Shown here in pieces: positions 1-5,391 of a DNA stretch of 5,391 nt. Position 1 is the stretch's first letter. The number at the start of each line of letters is the position of its first letter. The DNA is taken from assembly GCA_038225095.1 (NCBI GenBank), contig JBBREZ010000484.1, forward strand, positions 1 to 5,391, written 5' to 3'. A model generated the notes under the pieces. The model was not told the origin of the DNA. It saw nothing but the letters and a program-made list of their open reading frames with translations, and made no database searches. A program made the translations under genes and the position numbers. This DNA comes from JAPLGZ01 sp038225095. GTDB taxonomy: Bacteria > Chloroflexota > Anaerolineae > Caldilineales > Caldilineaceae.

Positions 1-633
1 TAAAATCAACTGTTCATCGACATAAAATTGCGCCGTTGTCTCGCCCCACGCAATTTTGTACGTGTGCCATGCAGCCAACTCGGCTGCTACGATGGCTTCG
101 CTAACGCCAATCGCGCGTTGGGCCACGGGCCACAGTTGGCGATAGAGTTGGCGGATGCGCATGAGCGGCATCGCAAGCGGCGCGGTGGGGGCCAGCAGAA
201 AAAAGGGCAAGCGCCATGCGTCAATCGTGGCGGCTTTCCAACCAAAGCCAGGCACATCAAGCGCCAGGGGCATGTTCGAGGGTGGTGCACTGAAGAAGAA
301 CCAGATGGCGCGCGGCAAGGATAGCCGCTTGCGCGCCGTCATCAGGAAAGGGTCGTTCCAAAATCCAAAGCCAGCCGTGCCTGTCAACTGATTGACCGCA
401 TGCGAAAACCGGGCGCGGAGAGTCAACGTTACCGGTGGACGCCAGCGGACATTGGCGCAACGCACAGCCTGATCATCGTCAATTTGGGCGTTGGTATACA
501 TGGCTGCGCTTGTCGCTGGCTTGACCAAGCGTAACCTAGCGTTGTCTAGGTCTAGCAGCGTACCACCGCCCACCGTAGTTGGCCGTACGCGATCACGCAG
601 CGCTGGCGGCAAAGCTTCTAGAAATGTGGTCAT
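1..633 (-). CDS. Hypothetical protein with probable concanavalin A-like (GH16/LamG-type) fold, 3' end outside window
   Basis: The frame is open for 211 codons from an ATG at 633 to the left edge, so the C-terminus is missing. The start is supported by the methyltransferase stop 2 bases upstream (TAA, then GG, then ATG) and by a modest AGGG about 6 bases before the ATG. I do not recognise a named family. The visible pattern suggests a beta-sandwich of the concanavalin A-like lectin/glucanase class: alternating hydrophobic strands such as VTLTLRARF (68-76), a GTAGFGFWNDPF segment (85-96), and WHTYKIAWGETTAQFYVDEQLIL-type strands (189-211), where 'FYVD' resembles the late strands of LamG and GH16 domains. 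The GH16 catalytic ExDxxE motif is not visible, so enzyme activity should not be assumed. No signal peptide is seen, which suggests a cytoplasmic location. The tight coupling suggests a function linked to the methyltransferase, but that is inference. Confidence 0.72.
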   Translation of the reverse strand, partial: MTTFLEALPPALRDRVRPTTVGGGTLLDLDNARLRLVKPATSAAMYTNAQIDDDQAVRCANVRWRPPVTLTLRARFSHAVNQLTGTAGFGFWNDPFLMTARKRLSLPRAIWFFFSAPPSNMPLALDVPGFGWKAATIDAWRLPFFLLAPTAPLAMPLMRIRQLYRQLWPVAQRAIGVSEAIVAAELAAWHTYKIAWGETTAQFYVDEQLIL

Positions 634-635
634 CC

Positions 636-1325
636 TTATCCCTGTATCCGCTCGCCCACGATCACGCCGACGCTGACCCGATCGATTGGGTGATCGATCA
701 GCTTACTCGAAAATCCAGCCTGCGCCAATTGTTGCTTGATCTGGTTTTTGAATGCTTGATTGGGCGCACTATAAAATAAGGGCACAAGTTTACCCAAGAT
801 CGGATTGTTCCAGTCGACCCATAACCCTACGATCACCAACTGACCACCGGGTTGATTCAATTCTGGTTGCGGTTTGCGTAACACGCGCGCACATTCTCGT
901 AACGTCACCGGATCGAGGATGTAGGGTGCGGGAAAGGTGGAAATAATCGCGGCATAGCTGTCAGCGGCCAAAGGCATGGCCTGCGTCAGCGCACGCATGC
1001 ACGGCACAACCAGACCGCGCTGCTGCAATTTCGCCGCAGTGATTTCGTGCATGGGCTGTGATAATTCTAACCCATGCACGCTAAGCCCGCGCTGTGCCAT
1101 TTCAAGCAGCAGTTCGCCCGTGCCAAAGCCGATTTCTAAAATTCGCTGCGCCGACACTGCCTGTTCCGCATTGTCCGAAGTGGCGGGCAGATAATTCAGC
1201 GCCACGCGTCGCCAGGCCGCCCAGCGCCCCAGGCTGACCAACCAACTGACCCCATCATAGCTCCCGGCGAATTCTGCATACAGCCGTTCGCACGCCCAAG
1301 CGTAGAGTGTTGTAAATAAGTTCAT
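636..1325 (-). CDS. Class I SAM-dependent methyltransferase
   Basis: This is a 229-residue protein of the Rossmann-fold methyltransferase superfamily, a normal length for a single-domain member. SAM-binding motif I is clear at residues 62-70 (ILEIGFGTG). The acidic residue ending the second strand is in VHGLELS (83-89). The fourth-strand region is AAIISTFPAPYI (125-136), and a hydrophobic strand GGQLVIVGLWVDW follows at 160-172. The N-terminal 40 residues are aromatic-rich (LYAWACERLYAEF) and probably form a substrate cap. The substrate cannot be read from the sequence: a small molecule, lipid or quinone-type precursor is possible, and it is not clearly UbiE/MenG. The start at 1325 is the only plausible one, because no other in-frame start lies between the upstream stop (1374-1376) and Met76. 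It has no Shine-Dalgarno; the bases before it are CT-rich repeat sequence. It lies 70 bases after terC and 2 bases before the next gene. Confidence 0.88.
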   Translation of the reverse strand: MNLFTTLYAWACERLYAEFAGSYDGVSWLVSLGRWAAWRRVALNYLPATSDNAEQAVSAQRILEIGFGTGELLLEMAQRGLSVHGLELSQPMHEITAAKLQQRGLVVPCMRALTQAMPLAADSYAAIISTFPAPYILDPVTLRECARVLRKPQPELNQPGGQLVIVGLWVDWNNPILGKLVPLFYSAPNQAFKNQIKQQLAQAGFSSKLIDHPIDRVSVGVIVGERIQG

Positions 1326-1332
1326 GAGAGAC

Positions 1333-1378
1333 GGTAGACGGTAGACAGTAGAAGATTGTCTGCCATCTACCGTCTACT
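1333..1378. repeat. Inverted array of 7-base repeats (GGTAGAC) forming a long hairpin
   Basis: The left arm reads as three heptamers: GGTAGAC (1333-1339), GGTAGAC (1340-1346) and AGTAGAA (1347-1353). The right arm holds three copies in the opposite orientation: 1358-1364, 1365-1371 and 1372-1378, which on the minus strand read GGCAGAC, GGTAGAT and AGTAGAC. Arms 1333-1352 and 1359-1378 pair around a 6-base loop, with 12 perfect pairs in a row (GTAGACGGTAGA, 1334-1345, with 1366-1377), then two mismatches, then mostly pairs. It fills the gap between terC and the methyltransferase and ends 7 bases before the methyltransferase ATG. On the minus strand it is not followed by a T-run, so it is not a standard intrinsic terminator. 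It could be a dispersed intergenic repeat, an RNA processing or stabilising hairpin, or a translation control element. Confidence 0.85.
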
Positions 1379-1395
1379 GTTTTACGCTTAGCTCC

Positions 1396-2190
1396 TCACG
1401 TGTTGGTTGTATTTGGTGCTGGCAATGCTGCTGTTGATTCGGTCGCGGTGGGTTGATTGTGCAAATGCACTGGTTCACCTTTGCGCAGGCGAATGTTGAC
1501 CAACTCGACGAGGAAGGAGAAGGCCATTGCAAAGTAGACGTAATTTTTGAGATGGTTGTTATGCACCAATGCTGGGTTCCAGCCTTCGATGACCAGCATG
1601 AGGCCGATCAGGATCAGGAAGGCGAGTGCTAGAATTTTCATGGTTGGGTGCTTTTCCACGAAGTTTCCAATCGGGCCGGCAAAAAACAACATCACACCAG
1701 CCGCAATCACAACCGCCGGGATCATGACCCATAAATTGCCGGAAATGCCCACCGCCGTAATCACCGAATCTAGCGAGAACACGATATCAACGATGACAAT
1801 TTGCACAATAATTGCCACGAACGAAGCGGTCACTTTGGAGACGGTTTGATGTTCAATCGATTCTAACTTTTCGTGGATTTCAAACGTGCTTTTTCCAATC
1901 AGAAACATGCCACCGATTAACAAGATCAAATCGCGACCGGAAAGCGGATTGCTAAAGATAGTCAATAAAGGCGCAGTCAAACGCATCACCCAGGTAATGC
2001 TCAACAGCAGTAAAATACGCGTGATAACCGCTAAGCTAATGCCAGTCGTGCGCGCCTGCGCCTGCTGATTAAGCGGTAGTTTTGTGGAGAGAATGGCGAC
2101 AAAGATCACATTATCAATGCCCAAAACGATTTCCAGCACGGTCAGGGTTAAGAACGCGATCAGGTTTTCGGGAGCGAACAAGTCAGCCAT
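1396..2190 (-). CDS. TerC-family integral membrane protein
   Basis: This 264-residue protein matches the TerC family (the same broad family as E. coli YgdQ and the TerC-like part of YoaE). The two family hallmark motifs are present: LEIVLGIDNVIF at 19-30 and DIVFSLDSVITAVG at 135-148, whose acidic residues (E20, D26, D135, D141) lie inside membrane helices as expected for ion handling. Also typical is SGRDLILLIGGMFLIGKSTFEIHEKLE at 84-110. About seven helices can be placed near 9-32, 50-72, 86-99, 119-145, 152-172, 185-202 and 215-232. The last 30 residues are a Thr/Ala/Pro/Asn-rich tail that is probably disordered. Family members have been tied to tellurite resistance and, in better-studied cases, to manganese efflux or metal loading of exported proteins. 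The substrate here is unknown. No ter-operon genes lie beside it, so a dedicated tellurite role is not supported. Confidence 0.93.
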   Translation of the reverse strand: MADLFAPENLIAFLTLTVLEIVLGIDNVIFVAILSTKLPLNQQAQARTTGISLAVITRILLLLSITWVMRLTAPLLTIFSNPLSGRDLILLIGGMFLIGKSTFEIHEKLESIEHQTVSKVTASFVAIIVQIVIVDIVFSLDSVITAVGISGNLWVMIPAVVIAAGVMLFFAGPIGNFVEKHPTMKILALAFLILIGLMLVIEGWNPALVHNNHLKNYVYFAMAFSFLVELVNIRLRKGEPVHLHNQPTATESTAALPAPNTTNT

Positions 2191-2194
2191 AGTT

Positions 2195-2200
2195 ACCTCC
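2195..2200 (-). promoter_or_regulatory. Shine-Dalgarno for the TerC-family gene
   Basis: The minus strand reads GGAGGT, then 4 bases, then ATG at 2190. This is a perfect anti-SD match at slightly short spacing. It fixes the start of the TerC-family gene and contrasts with the absent site at the downstream methyltransferase. Confidence 0.85.
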
Positions 2201-2262
2201 TATGTGTGTTTAATTGATGGTGATTCAAGGGCAAAGCGGCGACTTTGCTCAGCTTGCCCAGA

Positions 2263-3432
2263 TCAACGGGTATGCATCTTCGCTAAGCGTGCGCCAGCTT
2301 CCTGTAAGGTGGCTAGCTTTTTAGGAAAAGCAAACCGCACACTCTGATTGCCATAACCAGGCGTTGAGTAGAAACTGGTGCCCGGCACCGCGGCCACGCC
2401 AACCTCGGTGGTTAACCAGCGCGCAAACTGGGTGGCGTCCCATTGGGCTTGGGGCAGATCGATCTGCGAAAAATCGGCCATTGTATAATACGCGCCTTCG
2501 GGTAGGCTGGCGACAAAACCGGCCTCTTCCAAATAACCCATCATGGCATCACGACGGGCGTGATAATCCTGCGTCAATTGCGCGTAGTAACTTTCTGGCA
2601 ATTCCAGGGCGACGACGGCCGCCGCTTGCAACGGGGTAGGGGCGCAGATGGTTAAATAATCGTGAATTCGATGCACAGCGGTGGCGAGATCGGGCGGCGC
2701 AATCATATAGCCCAGCCGCCAACCCGTCATGGCATAGCTTTTGCCGAAACCACCAACCGTGATCGTGCGGTCGCGCAAAGGTTCCAGACTGCCGGGCGCC
2801 ACATGCACCCGATTATCGTAGAGAATCCGATTGTAGATTTCATCGGTGATCAGTAGCAAATTATGCTTTTGGACGAGGGCGGTCACTGCGGCGATTTCAT
2901 CGGCATCAAACACGCGACCGGTTGGGTTGTGGGGGGTATTCAGCAAGAGGGCGCGCGTGCGCGGTGTGATGGCCGCTGCCAATCGATTGGCATCCAGCCG
3001 GTAGGTGGGCGCTTCGAGCGGGACAGCCACGGGCACAACGCCAATCATCAACGCTTCTGGGCGAAAATTCTCGTGCGCCGGCTCGATGATGATGATCTCG
3101 TCCCCAGGATTGAGCGTCGCCATCATCGCCACCACAATGCCTTCGGTAACGCCGCATGTCACCGTGACATGGTGATCCGGATTAACCGGCCAGCCTAGTT
3201 GGGCGGTATAGAGTTCAGCTAACTTACGCCGTAGTGCAGGATAGCCCCAGGTAATGGTATATTGATTGGCGCCCGCGTGGATGGCCGCGGTCGCTGCTTC
3301 GAGGACAGTGGCCGGCGGATCAAAGTCAGGATAGCCCTGACTCAAGTTAATCGCATTATGCTTTAACGCCAGGCGGGTCATATCGCGAATGGTCGATTCA
3401 CCAAATTGTGACACTCGTTGTGCCGGTTGCAT
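2263..3432 (-). CDS. PLP-dependent class I/II aminotransferase, kynurenine/methionine aminotransferase-like
   Basis: This is a full-length 389-residue fold type I aminotransferase. It would transfer an amino group from an amino acid to a 2-oxo acid using pyridoxal phosphate in the cytoplasm. Key residues are all present: the substrate-side motif SQGYPDFDPP (31-40), the NPTG motif with Asn169 (169-172), Asp197 and Tyr200 in TDEIY, the Schiff-base lysine Lys231 in GGFGKSYAMTGWRLGY, phosphate-binding Arg239, and the substrate-carboxylate Arg366 in SVRFAF. The SQGYPDFDPP and GGFGKSYAMTGWRLGY segments resemble the group of kynurenine, glutamine and methionine (YbdL/MtnE-like) aminotransferases more than aspartate-specific enzymes. 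The exact substrate cannot be decided from sequence alone. The start is supported by GAGGAG six bases upstream. It sits 73 bases after the SufE gene and 72 bases before the TerC-family gene, consistent with one operon. Confidence 0.93.
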   Translation of the reverse strand: MQPAQRVSQFGESTIRDMTRLALKHNAINLSQGYPDFDPPATVLEAATAAIHAGANQYTITWGYPALRRKLAELYTAQLGWPVNPDHHVTVTCGVTEGIVVAMMATLNPGDEIIIIEPAHENFRPEALMIGVVPVAVPLEAPTYRLDANRLAAAITPRTRALLLNTPHNPTGRVFDADEIAAVTALVQKHNLLLITDEIYNRILYDNRVHVAPGSLEPLRDRTITVGGFGKSYAMTGWRLGYMIAPPDLATAVHRIHDYLTICAPTPLQAAAVVALELPESYYAQLTQDYHARRDAMMGYLEEAGFVASLPEGAYYTMADFSQIDLPQAQWDATQFARWLTTEVGVAAVPGTSFYSTPGYGNQSVRFAFPKKLATLQEAGARLAKMHTR

Positions 3433-3438
3433 ACCTTG

Positions 3439-3444
3439 CTCCTC
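3439..3444 (-). promoter_or_regulatory. Shine-Dalgarno for the aminotransferase gene
   Basis: The minus strand reads GAGGAG, 6 bases before the ATG at 3432. This is good strength and spacing, and it favours this start over the internal Met18, which would cut the conserved N-terminal arm. Confidence 0.8.
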
Positions 3445-3505
3445 GGTGTGGGTTAGGATCCGTAGGCCACGAACGATGGTAGTCTACGCCATAAAGTGAT
3501 AAGTT

Positions 3506-3961
3506 CTACATCAATTGTCTAACCTGGCGTTTCATATAGACCAAAAGCGCATGCAAGCCGCGCAGCCGTTGGGGCGTGATCGCTTCGTGCAGACCCAATA
3601 AATGATAGACATCTTCAGGCGTTGCCAATACCGCTGCTGGGGTTGCTTCGTTCAATCCTTCCGAGAGAATACTTGCATACCCGCGCACGGTCGGCGATTC
3701 TGGGGGAATATCAAAAAAGAACGCTACATGACCATTATGCAGCTCGGTATGTAGAAAGACCGGCGTCTGGCACTCGTGCACCTGTTCCATTTCGTCACGT
3801 TTCGCTTGTAGACGCTCCGGCATATCCGGCAACTCCATCGCATATTCCAGCAAATATTCGAGGCGTTCGCGCGGTGTTGCTTCCTGAAATTCAGTAATAA
3901 TCGTTTGCAAGGCTGCTGGGCAAAGATCGATTTTGTCTTGCACTATTGGTTCAGTGGACAT
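3506..3961 (-). CDS. sufE: SufE-family cysteine desulfurase sulfur acceptor
   Basis: This 151-residue protein is close to the usual SufE length of about 140. SufE accepts persulfide sulfur from the desulfurase SufS on a conserved cysteine and passes it to the SufBCD scaffold for Fe-S cluster assembly in the cytoplasm. The acceptor motif is clear: VHECQTPVFL (61-70) with Cys64. Other family marks are the pattern ESPTVRGYASILSEGLN (88-104), the helix starting TPEDVYHLLGL (114-124), and the C-terminal TPQRLRGLHALLVYMKRQV (129-147), where RLRGL is highly typical. A second cysteine, Cys14, lies in the variable N-terminus. The start at 3961 is preceded by GAAGGA at 8 bases. No sufS, sufB, sufC, sufD or csdA is in the window, so it stands apart from its usual partners. 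It is the first gene of the minus-strand block and probably its promoter-proximal member. Confidence 0.94.
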   Translation of the reverse strand: MSTEPIVQDKIDLCPAALQTIITEFQEATPRERLEYLLEYAMELPDMPERLQAKRDEMEQVHECQTPVFLHTELHNGHVAFFFDIPPESPTVRGYASILSEGLNEATPAAVLATPEDVYHLLGLHEAITPQRLRGLHALLVYMKRQVRQLM

Positions 3962-3969
3962 CAGAATTT

Positions 3970-3975
3970 TCCTTC
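3970..3975 (-). promoter_or_regulatory. Shine-Dalgarno for sufE
   Basis: The minus strand reads GAAGGA, 8 bases before the ATG at 3961. This is moderate strength at good spacing, and it supports the annotated start. Confidence 0.7.
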
Positions 3976-4058
3976 ATCAAAGCTGCTTGTCGGGTGGCTC
4001 TAGTCGCCGTCGATCGTGTAAGGCAACCCACCATCCCCTACCTTAAAAAATTTACTTA

Positions 4059-4087
4059 ATCGTAAACGAGAGTAGGCCGTTCGTCAA
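4059..4087 (-). promoter_or_regulatory. Candidate sigma70-type promoter for the sufE block
   Basis: On the minus strand, a TTGACG -35 (4082-4087) and a TACGAT -10 (4059-4064) are separated by exactly 17 bases. That gives five of six and four of six consensus matches. Transcription would start near 4052, giving a sufE leader of about 90 bases. No competing promoter of similar quality was seen closer to sufE. This is a sequence match only. Confidence 0.55.
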
Positions 4088-4137
4088 GCTAACCAGCCTT
4101 ATAGAAAGCTTTGTCAATCCAAGCTGACCAAGGCTTA
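4085..4137. repeat. Paired CAAGCTnACCA direct repeat with extra AAGCT half-sites, possible operator
   Basis: CAAGCTAACCAGCCTTA (4085-4101) and CAAGCTGACCAAGGCTTA (4120-4137) are imperfect direct repeats 35 bases apart, sharing CAAGCT and ACCA at the same spacing. Between them is the palindrome AAAGCTTT (4105-4112). AGCCTT (4095-4100) and AAGGCT (4130-4135) also form an inverted pair across the cluster. The first repeat overlaps the -35 of the minus-strand promoter and the rest lies just upstream of it, a position that suits an activator or an upstream repressor site. No regulator family is recognised. Confidence 0.4.
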
Positions 4138-4204
4138 CCTTTTGTGTTACCTGACTTATTGCCTACGATCCTTGCTCTAATGTAAGGTTTTTATCAAAAA
4201 ACTA

Positions 4205-4233
4205 TTGACAATCCGTCATAATAACACTACACT
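4205..4233 (+). promoter_or_regulatory. Candidate sigma70-type promoter for the sensor gene
   Basis: A perfect TTGACA -35 (4205-4210) is followed after exactly 17 bases by TACACT (4228-4233), which matches the -10 consensus at four of six positions. The spacer and flanks are very AT-rich. Transcription would begin near 4240, leaving a leader of about 145 bases before the ATG at 4386. Confidence 0.5.
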
Positions 4234-4385
4234 ATTAAGATGAGTTTAAAATCCACCATTTAATTAGACTTTTGATAGCATCAGCTAAGCGTTCATAAGG
4301 TATCAATGCCTAGCGCTCCAGTGTCATTTGCTGACTTTTCATAGCGGAGCCGACTTTTTAACTGGGTCGATCATCGGAAAAAATC

Positions 4386-5391
4386 ATGTACTTTCCTGCT
4401 ACATACTATGCGTTGCCGCTTTTTATTGGCTCTGCCATATCGATTGCCTTGGTCCTTCTGGCGTGGCAGAGCCGCCAGGAGCCCGGTGCCCTCTCCTTCA
4501 TGGTTTTTATGTTGGCGCTTGGCATATGGTCGCTTGGTCATGCGAATGAAACGGTTACCATAGAGCGGGCTACAAAGATTTTCTGGCACAAGACAGAGTA
4601 CACTGCCATTCCACTGGTGCCGGCTTTTTGGCTGCTATTCTTACTTCAGCATAACAAGCAGCCGCGAAAAGTAATGTGGATTGTAACGCCACTTTTGTTG
4701 ATTGAACCCATATTATTTATTTTCCTGACCTGGACCAACCAATATTTTCATCTGTTATGGAAAAATATAGTCCTGAGCACAGGGCCAGGATTAGTCCACT
4801 TGGTGATTGAACGCGCCATTGGTTTTTATGTCCATACCGGCTATAGCTATCTCATCATGCTGATCGCGACGCTGCTATTTTTGCGCATGCTTTGGCGTGG
4901 CTCCACGTTGTCGGGTCTACAAGTTGCCCTGTGTACGCTTGCCCTTTTGTCGCCCGTGGTGGTCAATATTTTTTATATTTTTGGTTTGAGTGCGGTCCTT
5001 CCCATGGATCTGACGCCCTTTGCGTTGGTGACGACGGGGATGGCAATTGGCTGGTTTGCCTTTCGTTTTCAATTTTGGGAGATTTTACCGGCGGCCCGCA
5101 GCGCGCTTGTCGAAAGCATGAATGATGGTGTAATCGTGCTGAATAAACGTCATATCGTGATCGAGGTCAATCCCTCGGCACGGTGTCTATTAGATTTGCC
5201 GCCGGCGAGCACCGTGGGCCGGCCAATCGCTGAGTTTATGCCGAATTGGTCAGAGCTGCCGGCTGTGCATGCTTTGCTGGACAGCCGCGAAGGGACGCAA
5301 CCACGCGCCGTGGAGCTAGCCCTTTTTGACGAGAAAATGCGTTTGCGGTGTATCGATCTGTCGATCTCTACCCTTTACAACCGCAGTAATC
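4386..5391 (+). CDS. Membrane sensor with N-terminal 7TM module and PAS domain, probable histidine kinase, 3' end outside window
   Basis: The frame is open for 335 codons to the right edge with no stop. The ATG at 4386 is the first in frame after a TAA at 4359-4361; the upstream GGAA is only a weak ribosome site. Seven hydrophobic helices can be placed near residues 8-27, 36-52, 72-88, 97-115, 153-169, 176-198 and 208-226. The pattern WSLGHANE (48-55), then KIFWHKTEYTAIPLVPAFWLLFLLQ (64-88), matches the N-terminal seven-helix module of bacterial histidine kinases (7TMR-HisK_N type). It leads directly into a PAS domain from about 237 (SALVESMNDGVIVLNKRHIVIEVNPSA), which is incomplete or just complete at the edge. 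It would sense a membrane or small-molecule signal. The output could be a histidine kinase, with or without more PAS domains, or GGDEF; neither is visible. It is divergent from the sufE block, with no evidence that it controls that block. Confidence 0.85.
   Translation, partial: MYFPATYYALPLFIGSAISIALVLLAWQSRQEPGALSFMVFMLALGIWSLGHANETVTIERATKIFWHKTEYTAIPLVPAFWLLFLLQHNKQPRKVMWIVTPLLLIEPILFIFLTWTNQYFHLLWKNIVLSTGPGLVHLVIERAIGFYVHTGYSYLIMLIATLLFLRMLWRGSTLSGLQVALCTLALLSPVVVNIFYIFGLSAVLPMDLTPFALVTTGMAIGWFAFRFQFWEILPAARSALVESMNDGVIVLNKRHIVIEVNPSARCLLDLPPASTVGRPIAEFMPNWSELPAVHALLDSREGTQPRAVELALFDEKMRLRCIDLSISTLYNRSN

Larger units (their letters stand above)
3962..4385. other. AT-rich divergent intergenic region, no gene seen
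   Basis: This 424-base gap lies between the divergent sufE and sensor genes. It is clearly more AT-rich than the flanking genes, most strongly around 4190 to 4270. I find no convincing coding frame, tRNA, known riboswitch core or CRISPR-like repeat. It holds one promoter candidate per direction, a cluster of AAGCT-containing repeats (4085-4137), and two TTACCT hexamers (4135-4140 and 4147-4152). The implied leader of the plus-strand gene is about 145 bases, longer than needed, and could hold a regulatory RNA structure, but I could not identify one. Confidence 0.75.

Noticed and set aside
28..324. Plus-strand 98-codon frame
   Set aside because: It is antisense to the ConA-like gene, which is open over its full length and in a good operon position; the plus frame has no ribosome site or recognisable motif.
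1333..1378. Heptamer hairpin as a rho-independent terminator for the TerC-family gene
   Set aside because: On the minus strand the hairpin is followed by CTCTCATGAAC rather than a T-run, and the methyltransferase start lies 7 bases away.
1333..1378. Heptamer array as a CRISPR or insertion sequence end
   Set aside because: Units are 7 bases with no spacers, no transposase frame is nearby, and no target-site duplication is evident.
2229..2250. GCAAAG/CTTTGC inverted repeat between the aminotransferase and TerC-family genes as a terminator
   Set aside because: The stem is only 6 perfect pairs with a weak extension, and no T-run follows on the minus strand, so a terminator is not supported.
2863..3198. 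Plus-strand 111-codon frame inside the aminotransferase
   Set aside because: It is a shadow of the aminotransferase, whose catalytic motifs are all intact on the other strand.
3461..3488. CGTAG/CTACG stem and a single GTAGAC-like unit between sufE and the aminotransferase
   Set aside because: A 5-base stem with an 18-base loop and one degenerate heptamer is within chance.
4187..4202. GTTTTT/AAAAAC inverted repeat upstream of the plus promoter as a terminator
   Set aside because: The stem is almost pure A-T with a 4-base loop and no GC core; it looks like base composition of the AT-rich promoter region.
4371..4589. Minus-strand 72-codon frame over the sensor start
   Set aside because: It is antisense to the well-supported 7TM module and has no family features.

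Overview
The window looks like an ordinary stretch of a moderately GC-rich bacterial chromosome. The most likely source is the Chloroflexota (Chloroflexia-like). That placement rests on general resemblance: a seven-helix sensor N-terminus feeding straight into a PAS domain, the style of the small methyltransferase, and the predicted ConA-like protein next to it. No rRNA, marker gene or database search supports it, so hold it loosely.

Layout. Five genes lie head to tail on the minus strand. In transcription order they are a SufE-type sulfur acceptor (3961 to 3506), a PLP-dependent class I/II aminotransferase of the kynurenine/methionine aminotransferase type (3432 to 2263), a TerC-family membrane protein (2190 to 1396), a class I SAM-dependent methyltransferase (1325 to 636), and a probable concanavalin A-like fold protein that runs off the left edge (from 633). 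The first three have clear Shine-Dalgarno sequences and sit about 70 bases apart. The methyltransferase follows a 70-base gap that is mostly filled by an inverted array of 7-base repeats, and it has no visible Shine-Dalgarno. The last gene starts 2 bases after the methyltransferase stop, so those two are very probably translationally coupled.

A 424-base AT-rich gap (3962 to 4385) separates this block from a plus-strand gene at 4386 that runs off the right edge. This gene encodes a membrane sensor: seven predicted helices, then the start of a PAS domain. Its output domain (histidine kinase or GGDEF) lies outside the window. The gap has a good sigma70-type promoter candidate in each direction and a cluster of AAGCT-containing repeats upstream of the minus-strand promoter.

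How the genes fit together. SufE delivers persulfide sulfur for Fe-S cluster assembly, but no SufS or SufBCD is present here. The aminotransferase could act on sulfur or aromatic amino acids. TerC proteins are linked to metal ion export or metal insertion into secreted proteins. A shared sulfur/metal theme is possible but unproven. I found no clearly new multi-gene system. The observations most worth checking are the heptamer inverted array at the methyltransferase start, the coupled methyltransferase/ConA-like pair, and the repeat cluster at the divergent promoters.
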